Positions 36,174-46,327 of a stretch of DNA of 64,000 bases are shown in pieces (within the stretch, counting starts at the first letter, position 1; each line of letters starts with the position of its first letter). The stretch covers positions 95,870 through 159,869 of the forward strand of contig DXFO01000040.1 in the NCBI GenBank assembly GCA_019114415.1, read 5' to 3'. Under the pieces are notes generated by a model that had not been told where the DNA came from, ran no database searches, and saw nothing but the letters and a program-made list of their open reading frames with translations. The DNA comes from Candidatus Gemmiger faecavium (GTDB lineage Bacteria > Bacillota > Clostridia > Oscillospirales > Ruminococcaceae). Position numbers and translations under genes: made by a program.

Positions 36174-37541
36174 ATGGGTTTCTTGAAAGGCTACACCAAA
36201 CAGGAAGTCAGCTGGATGATGTACGACTGGGCAAACAGCGCCCACTCGGTCATTATCGTCACCATTCTGCCCATCTTTTTTGATTCGGTGGCTGCCTGCA
36301 CGGCGGACAGCGTTTCCAGCATGAGCACCTGGGGCTATGCCACCAGCATCGCCATGGCCATCGTGGCGCTGTCGGCGCCTTTCCTTGGGGTGTTCGGCGA
36401 TATCCGGGGCATGCGCAAAAAGCTGTTTGCCATTTTCCTGGGCATCGGCGTGCTGGCCTGTGCGGGCCTGGCCTTTACCCCCATGATGGACTTTACCTCC
36501 TCCACCGACGCGGCCTCCCGCGTGGCCATGACGGTGCTGGTGCTGTACATCGTCAGCGTCATCGGCTTTGATGCTTCCTGCATCTACTACGATGCATTCC
36601 TCACCGACATCACCACCGAGGACCGCATGGACCGGGTCTCCACCCTGGGCTACGGCATGGGCTATATCGGCGGCTCAACCATCCCGCTGGTGATCTTCCT
36701 GGTCATGAACCTGATCGGCATCGACACGCTGGTCTGCCTGTCGGTCATTTTCGGCTTTACGGCGGTGTGGTGGCTGTGCTTCAGCCTGCCGCTGCTGAAA
36801 AACTGCAAGCAGAAGGGCGGCAAACCCTATGAAAAGGGCGACATCGGCCGTTCCATCCGGGGCGTGGGCGCAACGGTAGGGGAGATCGTCCGCAACAAGG
36901 CGCTGCTTGTCTACATCGTGTCCTACTTCTTCTACATTGACGGCGTGCATACCGTCATCAGCATGTCCACCACCTACGGCACCAACCTGGGCCTGGATTC
37001 CACCGGCATGCTGCTGGCTCTGCTGCTGGTCCAGGTGCTGGGCCTGCCGTTCTGCCTTCTGTACATGAAACTCAGCTCCAAATTCGGCGCCCGGGTCATG
37101 GTGGGCGTGGGCATCTGCGTCTATATGTTCATCTGTGTGTTCGGATTTTTCCTGCGCAGCCTGTGGCAGTTCTGGGTATTGGCGGTGCTGTGCGCCACCA
37201 GCCAGGGAGGCATCCAGGCGCTGTCCCGCAGCATGTTCGGCAAGCTCATCCCGGACAAGGAGCGCAGCGGCGAGTTCTTCGGCTTCTTTGATATTTTCGG
37301 CAAGTTCAGCTCCATCATCGGCCCCACGCTGGTGGGCATCGTCAGCGCCACGGTGGCCGACAGCATGCTGCGCAGCCAGGGCCTGACCGCGGCCACCGCC
37401 ACCGCCGAGCAGATCGACGCCATCAATGCGGCATCCAGCCCCTACGGCATTCTGTCCATTCTGCTCATCGTTGCGCTGGGCGGCGGACTGTACTTCTTTG
37501 TGCTGCCCAAATGCCTGAAAGCAAGCGGCAAACAGCTGTAA
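36174..37541 (+). CDS. MFS transporter, UMF1/Atg22-like family
   Basis: KQEVSWMMYDWANSAHSVIIVTILPIFF; 12-TM-like. Confidence 0.9.
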   Translation: MGFLKGYTKQEVSWMMYDWANSAHSVIIVTILPIFFDSVAACTADSVSSMSTWGYATSIAMAIVALSAPFLGVFGDIRGMRKKLFAIFLGIGVLACAGLAFTPMMDFTSSTDAASRVAMTVLVLYIVSVIGFDASCIYYDAFLTDITTEDRMDRVSTLGYGMGYIGGSTIPLVIFLVMNLIGIDTLVCLSVIFGFTAVWWLCFSLPLLKNCKQKGGKPYEKGDIGRSIRGVGATVGEIVRNKALLVYIVSYFFYIDGVHTVISMSTTYGTNLGLDSTGMLLALLLVQVLGLPFCLLYMKLSSKFGARVMVGVGICVYMFICVFGFFLRSLWQFWVLAVLCATSQGGIQALSRSMFGKLIPDKERSGEFFGFFDIFGKFSSIIGPTLVGIVSATVADSMLRSQGLTAATATAEQIDAINAASSPYGILSILLIVALGGGLYFFVLPKCLKASGKQL

Positions 37542-37619
37542 GGGGCCTTGCCCGCCGTTTGCATCTTTGCTGTGTTTCGTGTAAAATAAGGAACGACACG
37601 GCAGTATACGCAATGTCTT

Positions 37620-37662
37620 TCAGCCGCGTCCCGACCGTTTCCCGGCCGGACGCGGCTGTTTG
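37620..37662 (+). terminator. terminator downstream of MFS gene
   Basis: CAGCCGCGTCC ... GGACGCGGCTG ttt. Confidence 0.75.
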
Positions 37663-37721
37663 CGCGGTGCGGTGAAAGCCGCCCGCGGCAATGTTTCAAT
37701 ACAAAAGGATGGGACCCGTCA

Positions 37722-38792
37722 ATGCCCGAAGGATATACCCATGTACGCATCGCCCGCCGGGCGGCGAAAGGCGTTCACTACCACATTCAATACCCGGCGG
37801 CGTTTGCGGCCGGAGCCAACGGGCCGGATTCGCTGTTCTGCTTTGAGATCTGGAAGTCCGCGGCCAAGCGCCGCTATGACCTGCCCGGCCTGGGCACCCG
37901 GATGCACGACGTCAATACCGGCGCTTTTCTGCGCAGCCTGGTGACGCGGGTATCCACCCGGCCCCAGATCGAGTATGTGCTGGGCTTTCTCAGCCATTAC
38001 GCCGCCGACACGGTCATGCACCCCTATGTCTACGCCATGTGCCAGCCCGGCATGCCCTACGGGGGACCGGGCGGTCACGGTTACTTTGAGATCGCCCTGG
38101 ATTCCACCCTCCACGCCGAGGACACCGGCGTCTCCCTTGTCCCGGCGGAGGACACCAGCCCTCTGATGAAAGGGGAGGAACTGGCCGACGTCACGTCGCT
38201 GCTGGCCCACTGCCTGTCCGATGCCTACGGGGTGGACATCCCCATTGAGTACCTGGCCGATGCCTTCAACGACATTTACCGCCTGCGCAAGCTGTTTCCC
38301 TCCCGGACCGGCATCAAGAAAGCCTTCTTTACCCTGGTGGAACCGCTGTTCGGCGGCAGGGGATTTATCACGGGGCATGTGTCGCCCCGGCGGCTGGTGC
38401 CGGAACTGCCCGACGTGTGGAACGACCCCTTTACCGGGGAGGAACGCAAGGGCAACGCCTTTGCCCTGCTGCGGGAGGCGGAAAAGCGCAGCGGCATTTT
38501 TATGGCCGGTGCGCTGGAATACTGGATGGGCCGCATCACGGCGGACGATCTGTTCGGCCTGCTGGGCAGCATGAGCTACAATCAGGGCCGCCCCACGCCC
38601 CTCAGCGACCCGTCCCTGGCCGTGCAGCAGGCGGCGGAGGAGACCGCCCGCCCCGATGCACCCGAAAGGGCGGAGCCTGCCCCGGAAGCCCCGGCCCCCG
38701 CGGCGGAAAATCCCCCGCAGCCCGACGGCGAGGACCCCGGACCGGCAGCTCAGCCGGCGGAGGAAAGCGCCAACTGGACGGCGCAGGCATGA
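37722..38792 (+). CDS. zinc-dependent phospholipase C family protein
   Basis: MPEGYTHVRIARRA, GPDSLFCFEIW, LGFLSHYAADTVMHPYV; acidic/Pro-Ala-rich tail. Confidence 0.8.
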   Translation: MPEGYTHVRIARRAAKGVHYHIQYPAAFAAGANGPDSLFCFEIWKSAAKRRYDLPGLGTRMHDVNTGAFLRSLVTRVSTRPQIEYVLGFLSHYAADTVMHPYVYAMCQPGMPYGGPGGHGYFEIALDSTLHAEDTGVSLVPAEDTSPLMKGEELADVTSLLAHCLSDAYGVDIPIEYLADAFNDIYRLRKLFPSRTGIKKAFFTLVEPLFGGRGFITGHVSPRRLVPELPDVWNDPFTGEERKGNAFALLREAEKRSGIFMAGALEYWMGRITADDLFGLLGSMSYNQGRPTPLSDPSLAVQQAAEETARPDAPERAEPAPEAPAPAAENPPQPDGEDPGPAAQPAEESANWTAQA

Positions 38793-38886
38793 CCCTTACA
38801 ACCTGACCCATGCGGCCGCGCACGCCTTTGACGGGGCGGACGCAGCCGGGTAAGATAAACCTATCATACAAAAAGGAGAATTTCCT

Positions 38887-39363
38887 ATGGTACGCATCAC
38901 CATGCAAAACGGCAAGACCATCGACCTGGAGCTGGATGCCCAGGCCGCGCCCATCACCTGTGAGAACTTCCTCAAGCTGGTCAACCAGAAGTTCTACGAC
39001 GGTCTGACCTTCCACCGCATCATCCCCGGCTTCATGATCCAGGGCGGCTGCCCTCTGGGCAACGGCACCGGCGGCCCGGGCTGGCACATCAAGGGTGAGT
39101 TCGCCCGCAACGGCGTCAACAATCCCATCAAGCACACCCGCGGCGTCATCAGCATGGCCCGCGCCATGGACCCCAACTCGGCGGGCAGCCAGTTCTTCAT
39201 CATGCACGCCGACGCTCCGCACCTGGACGGCGACTACGCGGCCTTCGGCCATGTGGTCTCCGGCATTGAGGTGGTGGACGAGATCGCCAACGTTCCCACC
39301 GACTGGAACGACAAGCCCACCAAGCCCGTGGTCATCGAGAGCATCCGCGTGGTGGAGGACTGA
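38887..39363 (+). CDS. peptidyl-prolyl cis-trans isomerase (cyclophilin)
   Basis: FYDGLTFHRIIPGFMIQGGCPLGNGTGGPG, AGSQFFIMHADAPHLDGDYAAFGHV. Confidence 0.95.
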   Translation: MVRITMQNGKTIDLELDAQAAPITCENFLKLVNQKFYDGLTFHRIIPGFMIQGGCPLGNGTGGPGWHIKGEFARNGVNNPIKHTRGVISMARAMDPNSAGSQFFIMHADAPHLDGDYAAFGHVVSGIEVVDEIANVPTDWNDKPTKPVVIESIRVVED

Positions 39364-39390
39364 GTTCGTCTCAAACTCTGAAACCGTAAA

Positions 39391-39437
39391 GCAAAGCCGC
39401 CGCAGGCGCCCGTTTTTGGGCCTGCGGCGGCTTTTTG
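39391..39437. terminator. bidirectional terminator between cyclophilin and serine hydrolase
   Basis: aaagccgccgcaggcgcccgtttttgggcctgcggcggcttttt. Confidence 0.9.
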
Positions 39438-39458
39438 TCGCATATTGATGAACCTGGT

Positions 39459-40415
39459 TTACGCAGCCTGGAGCGGTGCGCTTTCCATGAGCACCGCGGC
39501 CAGGTTGCCGATCTCGGTGATCTGGGAAGCTCCCGGCTCGGGAAAATCGGTCTCGGCGCTGCCCCAGCTGGTCAGCACCGCGATGCAGTACGGCTCGTCG
39601 GCGTAAACAATGGCCATGTCATGCAGGGCGTACTCCCAGCTGCCGTATTTCTTTGCCATCTCGTAGTCGCTTTCCAGCATGGGATGGTCGGCGTCCAGAA
39701 ACGCCTGCTGCAGGGAAGCTGCATTGGCAGCGTCGCTCTCAAAGTAGTCCCACAGCGCCAGCAGAATGTTGGCGGCGTCCCGGGAACTGAACACTCCCTG
39801 AATGTTGGTCTCATCGCTCAGAGCATTCAGGGGGCGGTCGACGCCCAGGGTCAGCAGAAACGCGGAAAAATCGCTCTCGGTGTAGGCGGGCCAGACGCGG
39901 TACAGCTGGGTGGCGGCGTCGTTGTCGCTTTGGGAGATCATGCTGTAAATGGCGTCCTGTGCCGTCTGGGCGGGGGCAGTGTCCAGGGCGGGCAGCGCGG
40001 TGGTAAGGTCGATCTCGCCTGCATCGGCCCGCTCACACAGCCACAAAGCATAGGGGGCTTTGAGCAGGCTGGCGGTGTAGTACTCGCAGTCGGCGTTGTA
40101 CTCATAAGTATACCCGTCGGAGATGCGCACGCAGCTGACGGAGACCACACCCTCCAGACTTTCCAGATAGGTGTTGAGGGCCGAAAGTGCCTCCTCCTCG
40201 GTGATGGCGGGCTCCGGCGTGGGAGTGGGTGTGGGCTGCGGCGTGGCCGTTGCCAGGGGAGAGGCACTGTCGTCCTCTTCGCCGTCCTCCGTTTCCGAGG
40301 AAGTCACGGCGCTGACGGCATCCGGCAGCGCGGCGGCTTCCTCCGCAGGTTCGGCGTAGCAGCCTGCCAGCAGCGACAGGGCGCAGAGGGCGGATGCAAG
40401 GGGAAGTTTTGACAT
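39459..40415 (-). CDS. serine hydrolase lipoprotein (class A beta-lactamase-like fold)
   Basis: Lipobox LSLLAGC, TP-repeat linker, ASLLK (SxxK), SQSDN (SDN), AVLTSWG near C-terminus; no clear KTG. Confidence 0.75.
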   Translation of the reverse strand: MSKLPLASALCALSLLAGCYAEPAEEAAALPDAVSAVTSSETEDGEEDDSASPLATATPQPTPTPTPEPAITEEEALSALNTYLESLEGVVSVSCVRISDGYTYEYNADCEYYTASLLKAPYALWLCERADAGEIDLTTALPALDTAPAQTAQDAIYSMISQSDNDAATQLYRVWPAYTESDFSAFLLTLGVDRPLNALSDETNIQGVFSSRDAANILLALWDYFESDAANAASLQQAFLDADHPMLESDYEMAKKYGSWEYALHDMAIVYADEPYCIAVLTSWGSAETDFPEPGASQITEIGNLAAVLMESAPLQAA

Positions 40416-40550
40416 ATGCTGATTTCCAGCCTTTCTTTCGCAGGCTGGGGCCGATGAGCAAAAGCTGTTTTCTTGCAGAAAGAAAACTGTTGTTTACAAC
40501 ATGACACCCGGACTGTGTGTGATACGGTGGGAAGCAATGGAAAAGCGCGG

Positions 40551-42089
40551 TCAGGCGGGGGGCCGAGTATCGCGCATTTCAAACCAGAAGGTCGCGCCGT
40601 GGCCGGGGGTGCTTCGGACACCGAAGGCGAATCCATGCTGCTGCAGGATCGCTTTGGTGATGGACAGGCCAAGCCCCGACCCCGCCTTGCCCTGGTCCTT
40701 GCGGGACCGGTAATAGCGGTCGAATACGTGGGGCAGGTCCTCCGGCAGAATACCGGGGCCGTGGTCCTGGACCTCCACGCGGCAGACGCCGTTTCCGGCG
40801 GGGATGCAGCGCAGGATGAACACGCCGTCGGGGCCCATGTGATGGGTGGCGTTGCCCAGAAGATTGTGCAAAACCCGCTCCATCATGCCGGGGTCGGCCT
40901 GGACGATGCACTCGTGGTCGGCCTCCAGCTGGAGGGTCCAGCCGTTCTGGTCGCAGACGGCGTCATAGCGGCCGGCGACCTCAAAGCAGAGCTGGCTCAT
41001 GTCAAAGGTGACCAGGTTGGGCTTTTCCGCGCCGCTGGAGACTTTGCTCAGTTCCATGACGCTGTTGACCAGCCCGGACAGGCGGTCGGTCTCGTCCACA
41101 ATGATGTTGCACTGCTCGGTGCGGTGCTCGGCGTCGTCGCCGGTAATGTCGCGCACCGTCTCGGCGTAGCCCTTGATGAGGGTCAGGGGCGTGCGCAGGT
41201 CATGGCTGACGTTAGCCAGAATATCCCGCTCCAGCTGGGCCGAGCGTTTGACCTCCGACGCCATGCGGTTGAATTCCAAAGCCAGCAGGCCCAGTTCATC
41301 CCGGCGGTGGACGTCCACCTGCACGTCGTAGTTGCCGTCGGCCATTTCCCGCGCGCCCTCGGACAGCTTGCGCACCGGGGCGGTGAACCAGCGGCTGAAC
41401 AGCACGGCAAACAGAATATCCAACAGCAGGATGGCCAGGCCGATGGGGGGCAGCATCTTGCCCAGCACGCCCGCGGCGGTCTCGATCTGGGCGACGCTGG
41501 CGGATACGATGATGGAATAGTTGCCGTCGGCGGAAAGTCCGCCCACCACCATCTGCCGGTTGCTGCCGGATTCCACGATCTTGTACAGCGAACCCTGCTC
41601 AAACACCTCTTTGCGCAGCTGAATGACCATCGGGGTATCGCTGGTGCTGTCCACCGAGCCGCTCAGGCTGCCCATGCTTTCGTGCAGGATGCAGGGGTAC
41701 AGGCTTTCAATATAGGCAATGCTGCGGTAGGTGTGGTCGCTGATGTCGATACAGCAGTTGTCGATGTTCAGCTCGCCGTTTTCAATGGCCTCGGTCAGGT
41801 CCTGGAAAAACTCGGTGTTGGGGATCACATGCCACAAGTCCCGGGAGATCAGGGGCGCATCGGCTGCGTCAATGCGGGCGGTGATGCTCTGCAGGCGGCT
41901 TTCCAGATTGGAACGGATGGTGCGGTTGTACTGCGGCTGCAGAAAATAGTTGATCAGTACCCACACCAGCAAAAGTGTCACCAGTGTGATGCCGCCCAGA
42001 ACCGCGATCAGCTGCCCCTGGACCCCCAGCAGAATGTTGCCCTTGTGCGGGCGCTGGGGCTGGCGGAGCTTTGGCAGTGGCAATTTCAA
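40551..42089 (-). CDS. sensor histidine kinase (HAMP-HisKA-HATPase)
   Basis: HAMP-like RWFTAPVRKLSEGAREMADGNYDV, NVSHDLRTPLTLIKGYAE, NLLGNATHH, DHGPGILPEDLPHVFDRYYRS, GSGLGLSITKAIL. Confidence 0.95.
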   Translation of the reverse strand: MKLPLPKLRQPQRPHKGNILLGVQGQLIAVLGGITLVTLLLVWVLINYFLQPQYNRTIRSNLESRLQSITARIDAADAPLISRDLWHVIPNTEFFQDLTEAIENGELNIDNCCIDISDHTYRSIAYIESLYPCILHESMGSLSGSVDSTSDTPMVIQLRKEVFEQGSLYKIVESGSNRQMVVGGLSADGNYSIIVSASVAQIETAAGVLGKMLPPIGLAILLLDILFAVLFSRWFTAPVRKLSEGAREMADGNYDVQVDVHRRDELGLLALEFNRMASEVKRSAQLERDILANVSHDLRTPLTLIKGYAETVRDITGDDAEHRTEQCNIIVDETDRLSGLVNSVMELSKVSSGAEKPNLVTFDMSQLCFEVAGRYDAVCDQNGWTLQLEADHECIVQADPGMMERVLHNLLGNATHHMGPDGVFILRCIPAGNGVCRVEVQDHGPGILPEDLPHVFDRYYRSRKDQGKAGSGLGLSITKAILQQHGFAFGVRSTPGHGATFWFEMRDTRPPA

Positions 42090-42111
42090 GAAAAATACGC
42101 CTCCCGGGACG

Positions 42112-42795
42112 TTACAGGGTATCGGGATCGAACTTGTATCCGATGCCCCAGACCGTCACAATATAGCCGCGGCATTTGCCCAGATGGCTGCGCAGCATTT
42201 TGATATGGGTATCGACGGTACGGTCCTCACCGTAGTAGTCGTAGTTCCACACTTTTTGCAGGATCTTTTCCCGCGACAGGGCAATGCCCTTGTTGCTGAC
42301 CAGAAAGACCAGCAGGTCAAATTCTTTGGGCGTCAGCGAGGCTTCCTGCCCTTCCACCCGGACGGTATGGCTGGCGGTGTCGATGTACAGATCGCCGAAG
42401 CTGTATACCGAACCGGCATCCTCGGTCTTGGCCATGGTGCGGGACAAAACCGCCTTGACACGGGCCACCAGCTCCCGGGGGGAGAAGGGCTTGACCACGT
42501 AGTCGTCGGCACCGCTTTCCAGGCCGGCCAGCTTGTCGTATTCCTCACTGCGGGCGGTCAGCATGATGACCGGGGTCATGATCTTGCGGGTGCGCATTTC
42601 GCGCAGGCAGGTCATGCCGTCCATGAAAGGCATCATAATATCCAGAATGACCAGATCGACGCTCTCTCCCGACAGGGTCGAGAGAGCAGCAGTGCCGTCG
42701 CCCGCCTCCAGGCAGGTGAATCCGGCATGCTGCAAATGTTCCCGGATCAGATCACGGATCCGCGGTTCGTCGTCGACAATCAGTATCTTTGCCAT
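42112..42795 (-). CDS. response regulator, OmpR/PhoB family
   Basis: KILIVDDEPRIRDLI, VILDIMMPFMDG, C-terminal winged helix LTPKEFDLLVFLVSNKG. Confidence 0.95.
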   Translation of the reverse strand: MAKILIVDDEPRIRDLIREHLQHAGFTCLEAGDGTAALSTLSGESVDLVILDIMMPFMDGMTCLREMRTRKIMTPVIMLTARSEEYDKLAGLESGADDYVVKPFSPRELVARVKAVLSRTMAKTEDAGSVYSFGDLYIDTASHTVRVEGQEASLTPKEFDLLVFLVSNKGIALSREKILQKVWNYDYYGEDRTVDTHIKMLRSHLGKCRGYIVTVWGIGYKFDPDTL

Positions 42796-43053
42796 AGTAA
42801 CCCCTCCTTACGGGAAAAAAGACGCACAGGGCGGGAAGAAATTCTCCCAAATGTCCATGATACTATATTATCTGTCAGGTATGGCTGTTTTGTGAAATGT
42901 TTCTGAAAACTTTTCACAATTTTCGGCGGTGCCGCCGCCCTCCGGCGCGGTTGTCAGAGAAACGGGTTTGCGCTACAATAGGGATTGCCCGCAGGCGGGA
43001 ATGCACGCGCATCTCTCCCCCGGGCGGATGTAAAAGGGAGGGTGGATGTTCTC

Positions 43054-43902
43054 ATGTTGGGACTTTCCATTGTTTTGATCTGCGCGGCAGTGCTGTGCGC
43101 CGCGGTACTTTTCCTGGTCTGTCCGGCCTTTGGCCGCAAGGCGCTGCGGGAACCGTTTGCCGGGCGCAACTACGCCCACAGAGGATTGTTTTCCAAGGAC
43201 CAGGCCACGCCGGAAAACAGTATCCCTGCTTTCGAGGCGGCGTCCTCGGCAGGGTATGGCATCGAGCTGGACGTTCAGTTTACCAGTGACCGCAAGCTCA
43301 TCGTCTTTCACGACGATACCCTGGACCGTATGACCGGCGTGCAGGGCTGGGTGCACGATTTCCCCTGGGAACAGGTTTCGGCCATGTCCCTGGCCGGAAC
43401 CGGGTACCATCCGCCCCTGTTTTCTCAGGTGCTGGAGACGGTGGGAGGCCGGGTGCCGCTGATCGTTGAGATCAAGAGCCGTCAGGAATACGATGGCGCC
43501 TATCTGGATGATCTGTGCCGTGCCACGCTGGACGCGCTGAAAAATTATGACGGCGCCTATTGCATCGAGAGCTTTGACCCCCGTGTGGTGGGGCGCATCC
43601 GCAAAATGGCACCCGGCGTGCTGCGGGGACAGCTAGCCGACTGCAGCCAGGGCTACTGCTGCGACGGGGCACATCCCATTCATGCCTTTGCCATGTCCCA
43701 CTGTCTGGGGAACTTTCTGGGGCGGCCGGATTTCATTGCCTGGTGTCCCGAGCCCCGCAACTGGGCGGTGCGGCTGAATGCAGCCCTGGGGGCCATGATA
43801 GTCAACTGGACCGCCTTGCCGGAACACGACACTGCAAAGCTGGAACGGGAATACGACGCGGTCATTTTCCAGTGGTATTCCCCGGAACCCCGCTATCGTT
43901 AA
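43054..43902 (+). CDS. glycerophosphodiester phosphodiesterase
   Basis: NYAHRGLFSKDQATPENSIPAFEAASSAGYGIELDVQFTSDRKLIVFHDDTLDRMTG. Confidence 0.93.
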   Translation: MLGLSIVLICAAVLCAAVLFLVCPAFGRKALREPFAGRNYAHRGLFSKDQATPENSIPAFEAASSAGYGIELDVQFTSDRKLIVFHDDTLDRMTGVQGWVHDFPWEQVSAMSLAGTGYHPPLFSQVLETVGGRVPLIVEIKSRQEYDGAYLDDLCRATLDALKNYDGAYCIESFDPRVVGRIRKMAPGVLRGQLADCSQGYCCDGAHPIHAFAMSHCLGNFLGRPDFIAWCPEPRNWAVRLNAALGAMIVNWTALPEHDTAKLEREYDAVIFQWYSPEPRYR

Positions 43903-44050
43903 AAGAAGGCCGAACAGCCCGGATCACAATGCTCCATAATCATAGTAAGACCCGTTGCCCGTTTGTGTCAAGAAGCAGCGGAGCAAAAACGGCACAGTCC
44001 GGGGCAGGCCCTGCTGTGTGCCGCGGACGGGGGAAAAGGAGGAGGCCCGC

Positions 44051-44917
44051 ATGAAGCCCTATCTTTCACAGTTTCGCTTTCCCGATCAGGATGCCGAGTG
44101 GCAGTTCTTTGCGGGCCAGCGCCGGACCTGCTATGACAGCTACTATCCCTTTCAGGTGCTGGCGCCCCGCGGGGTGCGGCGGCTGGAATTTGAGGGCGTG
44201 ACCATCCTGTACGGCGGCAACGGCTCGGGCAAAAGCACCGCCCTCAACGTCATGGCGGAAAAGCTGGAACTGGAGCGGGATGCACCTTTTAATAAGACGG
44301 GATTTTTCCCCGACTACCTGCGCCTGTGCAGCGCCGGGGATGCGCGGCCGCCCCGGGGCAGCCGCATCATCACCAGCGACGATGTTTTTGCCTGGATGCT
44401 GGATCTGCGCAGCCTGAACGACGGCATCGACCGCAAGCGGGAGCAACTGTTTGAACAGTACCTGGACGCCAAGTATGCCGACTTCAAGCTGGAATCCCTG
44501 GATGATTATGAACAGCTCAAGACCGTCAACGCGGCCCGGCGGACCAGCCAGTCCCGCTATGTCCGGGGCCGGCTGATGGATAACGTCCGCACCCATTCCA
44601 ACGGGGAGAGCGCCTTTCTCTATTTCACCCAGAAGATCACCGGCAACGCCCTGTATCTGCTGGACGAGCCGGAAAACAGCCTTTCCCCCGGGCGGCAGCT
44701 GGAACTGGCCGACTTTTTGCTGGAATCGGCCCGGTTTTACGGCTGTCAGTTCATCATTGCCACCCATTCGCCCTTTTTGCTGGCCATGCGCGGGGCGAAG
44801 ATCTACGACCTGGACGCCGACCCGCCCCGTCCCCGGTGCTGGACCGAGCTGGAAAACGTGCGGGTCTACCAACAATTTTTTGCCGACCACGCCGGGGACT
44901 TCTCCGACGATGAATGA
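44051..44917 (+). CDS. AAA family ATPase (SMC/RecF-like fold)
   Basis: Walker A LYGGNGSGKSTALN, NGESAFLYFTQKI signature-like, ALYLLDEPENSLSPGRQLELADFL, FIIATHSPFLLAM. Confidence 0.9.
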   Translation: MKPYLSQFRFPDQDAEWQFFAGQRRTCYDSYYPFQVLAPRGVRRLEFEGVTILYGGNGSGKSTALNVMAEKLELERDAPFNKTGFFPDYLRLCSAGDARPPRGSRIITSDDVFAWMLDLRSLNDGIDRKREQLFEQYLDAKYADFKLESLDDYEQLKTVNAARRTSQSRYVRGRLMDNVRTHSNGESAFLYFTQKITGNALYLLDEPENSLSPGRQLELADFLLESARFYGCQFIIATHSPFLLAMRGAKIYDLDADPPRPRCWTELENVRVYQQFFADHAGDFSDDE

Positions 44918-45516
44918 GCGGCAGCAGGGAAGGAGGGCGCGCCTTGCGCCATCAGAGCGAGACCATCACCGGGCTTTCCGTGCAGGATCTGCTGCGGGGG
45001 GAGGAATACATCGACTGTGTGTTTGAGGGCTGCCGCTGGCAGGGCCTGCGGGTGGAAAACTGTACCTTTGCGGGGTGTACCTTCCGCAAATGCCAGTGGT
45101 CGGGGGTGGTGTTTTCCTTCACCAAAATGACCGACGCCCGGCTGGAAGGCTGCGCTTTCCGGGGCATTGCCTGGGGCGGGCTGCGGGGCAAAAGCGCCCT
45201 GGCCCAGACCCTGGCCTCGGTGAAAAACTGCATGTTCCAGTATAACGACTTTTCGGGCATGGCGCTGACCGGGTTTGATTTTTCGGGCAGCGAGTTCCGG
45301 GACTGCCGCTTCGACAACTGCAAGCTGACGGGAGCCGGGTTCCGGGGCGTGCGCCTGGGGGAAAGCCAGTTCACCCGCTGCGCCCTGGATAAGGCGGACT
45401 TCCGGGACGCCGAGGGCTATGTCATCGACCCGGCGGTGAACACATTGAAAGGGGCGCGGTTTTCCTTCCCCGATGTGGTGCGCCTGTTAGACGGCACCGG
45501 CATCCGCATTGAGTGA
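44914..45516 (+). CDS. pentapeptide repeat protein
   Basis: Repeated CxFxxC / A(L/F)xG units (NCTFAGCTFRKCQWSGVVF ... FDFSGSEFRDCRFDNCKLTGAGFRG); start overlaps AAA gene stop. Confidence 0.88.
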   Translation: MSGSREGGRALRHQSETITGLSVQDLLRGEEYIDCVFEGCRWQGLRVENCTFAGCTFRKCQWSGVVFSFTKMTDARLEGCAFRGIAWGGLRGKSALAQTLASVKNCMFQYNDFSGMALTGFDFSGSEFRDCRFDNCKLTGAGFRGVRLGESQFTRCALDKADFRDAEGYVIDPAVNTLKGARFSFPDVVRLLDGTGIRIE

Positions 45517-45545
45517 CCCGCACCGAATTACCGGACCGGAAACAT

Positions 45546-45595
45546 AAAAAAGCCGCCCCGGCGGGAGAACGCTCTCCCTGCCGGGGCGGTTTTTG
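45546..45595. terminator. bidirectional terminator
   Basis: aaaaagccgccccggcgggaga acgc tctccctgccggggcggttttt. Confidence 0.9.
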
Positions 45596-45605
45596 TGTTG
45601 CAAAA

Positions 45606-46322
45606 TCAAGCCTTGTGGCTGTAATCCCGGGCGCCGTAAATGGCGGTGCCGATGCGCACGATGGTGGCGCCCTCCCGGATGGCGGCTTCGTAGTCGCCGC
45701 TCATGCCCATGGACAGGGTATCCAGCCGGGCGCGGGCGTAGCCGCGGCCGCGGGTCTGTTCCAGCAGTTCCCGCATCCGGGCAAAGAAGGCCCGGGTCTC
45801 GTCCTCCCCCGCGTCGGCAGGGGGGATGGCCATCAGGCCCCGCAGCCGCAGGTGATCCCGGGCTTCGGCGGCGTCGGTCAGCTCCCACAGCGCCTCGGGG
45901 GAGACGCCGCTCTTGCTGGCCTCGTCCCCGATGTTGATCTCGATGAGAATGTCCTGCACAAGGTCCAGACGCCCTGCCGCGGCCTCGATCTTGTCCAGCA
46001 GACGCAGGCTGTCCACGCTCTGGATCAGGGCGGCGCGGCCCACCACCTTGTTGACCTTGTTGGTCTGCAAATGCCCGATGAAATGCCCCGGCTTGCCCAG
46101 GTAAGCCCCGGCGTCGGTCTTTTCCACCAGCTCCTGCACATGGTTTTCCCCGAACAGGTCAATGTCCAGCGTGGCGCTGTCCTTTACTTCCTCCACTGTG
46201 CGGGTCTTGCAGGCGGCGCACAGCAGAATGTCCTCGGGACGCCGCCCGGCGGCTCTGGCTGCGTCGGCCATGCGGGCGCGGATCTCTGCCACCGCGGCGG
46301 CCATCTGTTCCCTGGTACTCAT
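45606..46322 (-). CDS. YggS family pyridoxal phosphate-dependent/homeostasis protein
   Basis: LCAACKTRTVEEV, FGENHVQELVEK, HFIGHLQTNKVNKVV, LSMGMSGDYEAAIREGATIVRIGTAIYG. Confidence 0.93.
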   Translation of the reverse strand: MSTREQMAAAVAEIRARMADAARAAGRRPEDILLCAACKTRTVEEVKDSATLDIDLFGENHVQELVEKTDAGAYLGKPGHFIGHLQTNKVNKVVGRAALIQSVDSLRLLDKIEAAAGRLDLVQDILIEINIGDEASKSGVSPEALWELTDAAEARDHLRLRGLMAIPPADAGEDETRAFFARMRELLEQTRGRGYARARLDTLSMGMSGDYEAAIREGATIVRIGTAIYGARDYSHKA

Positions 46323-46327
46323 TGGTC

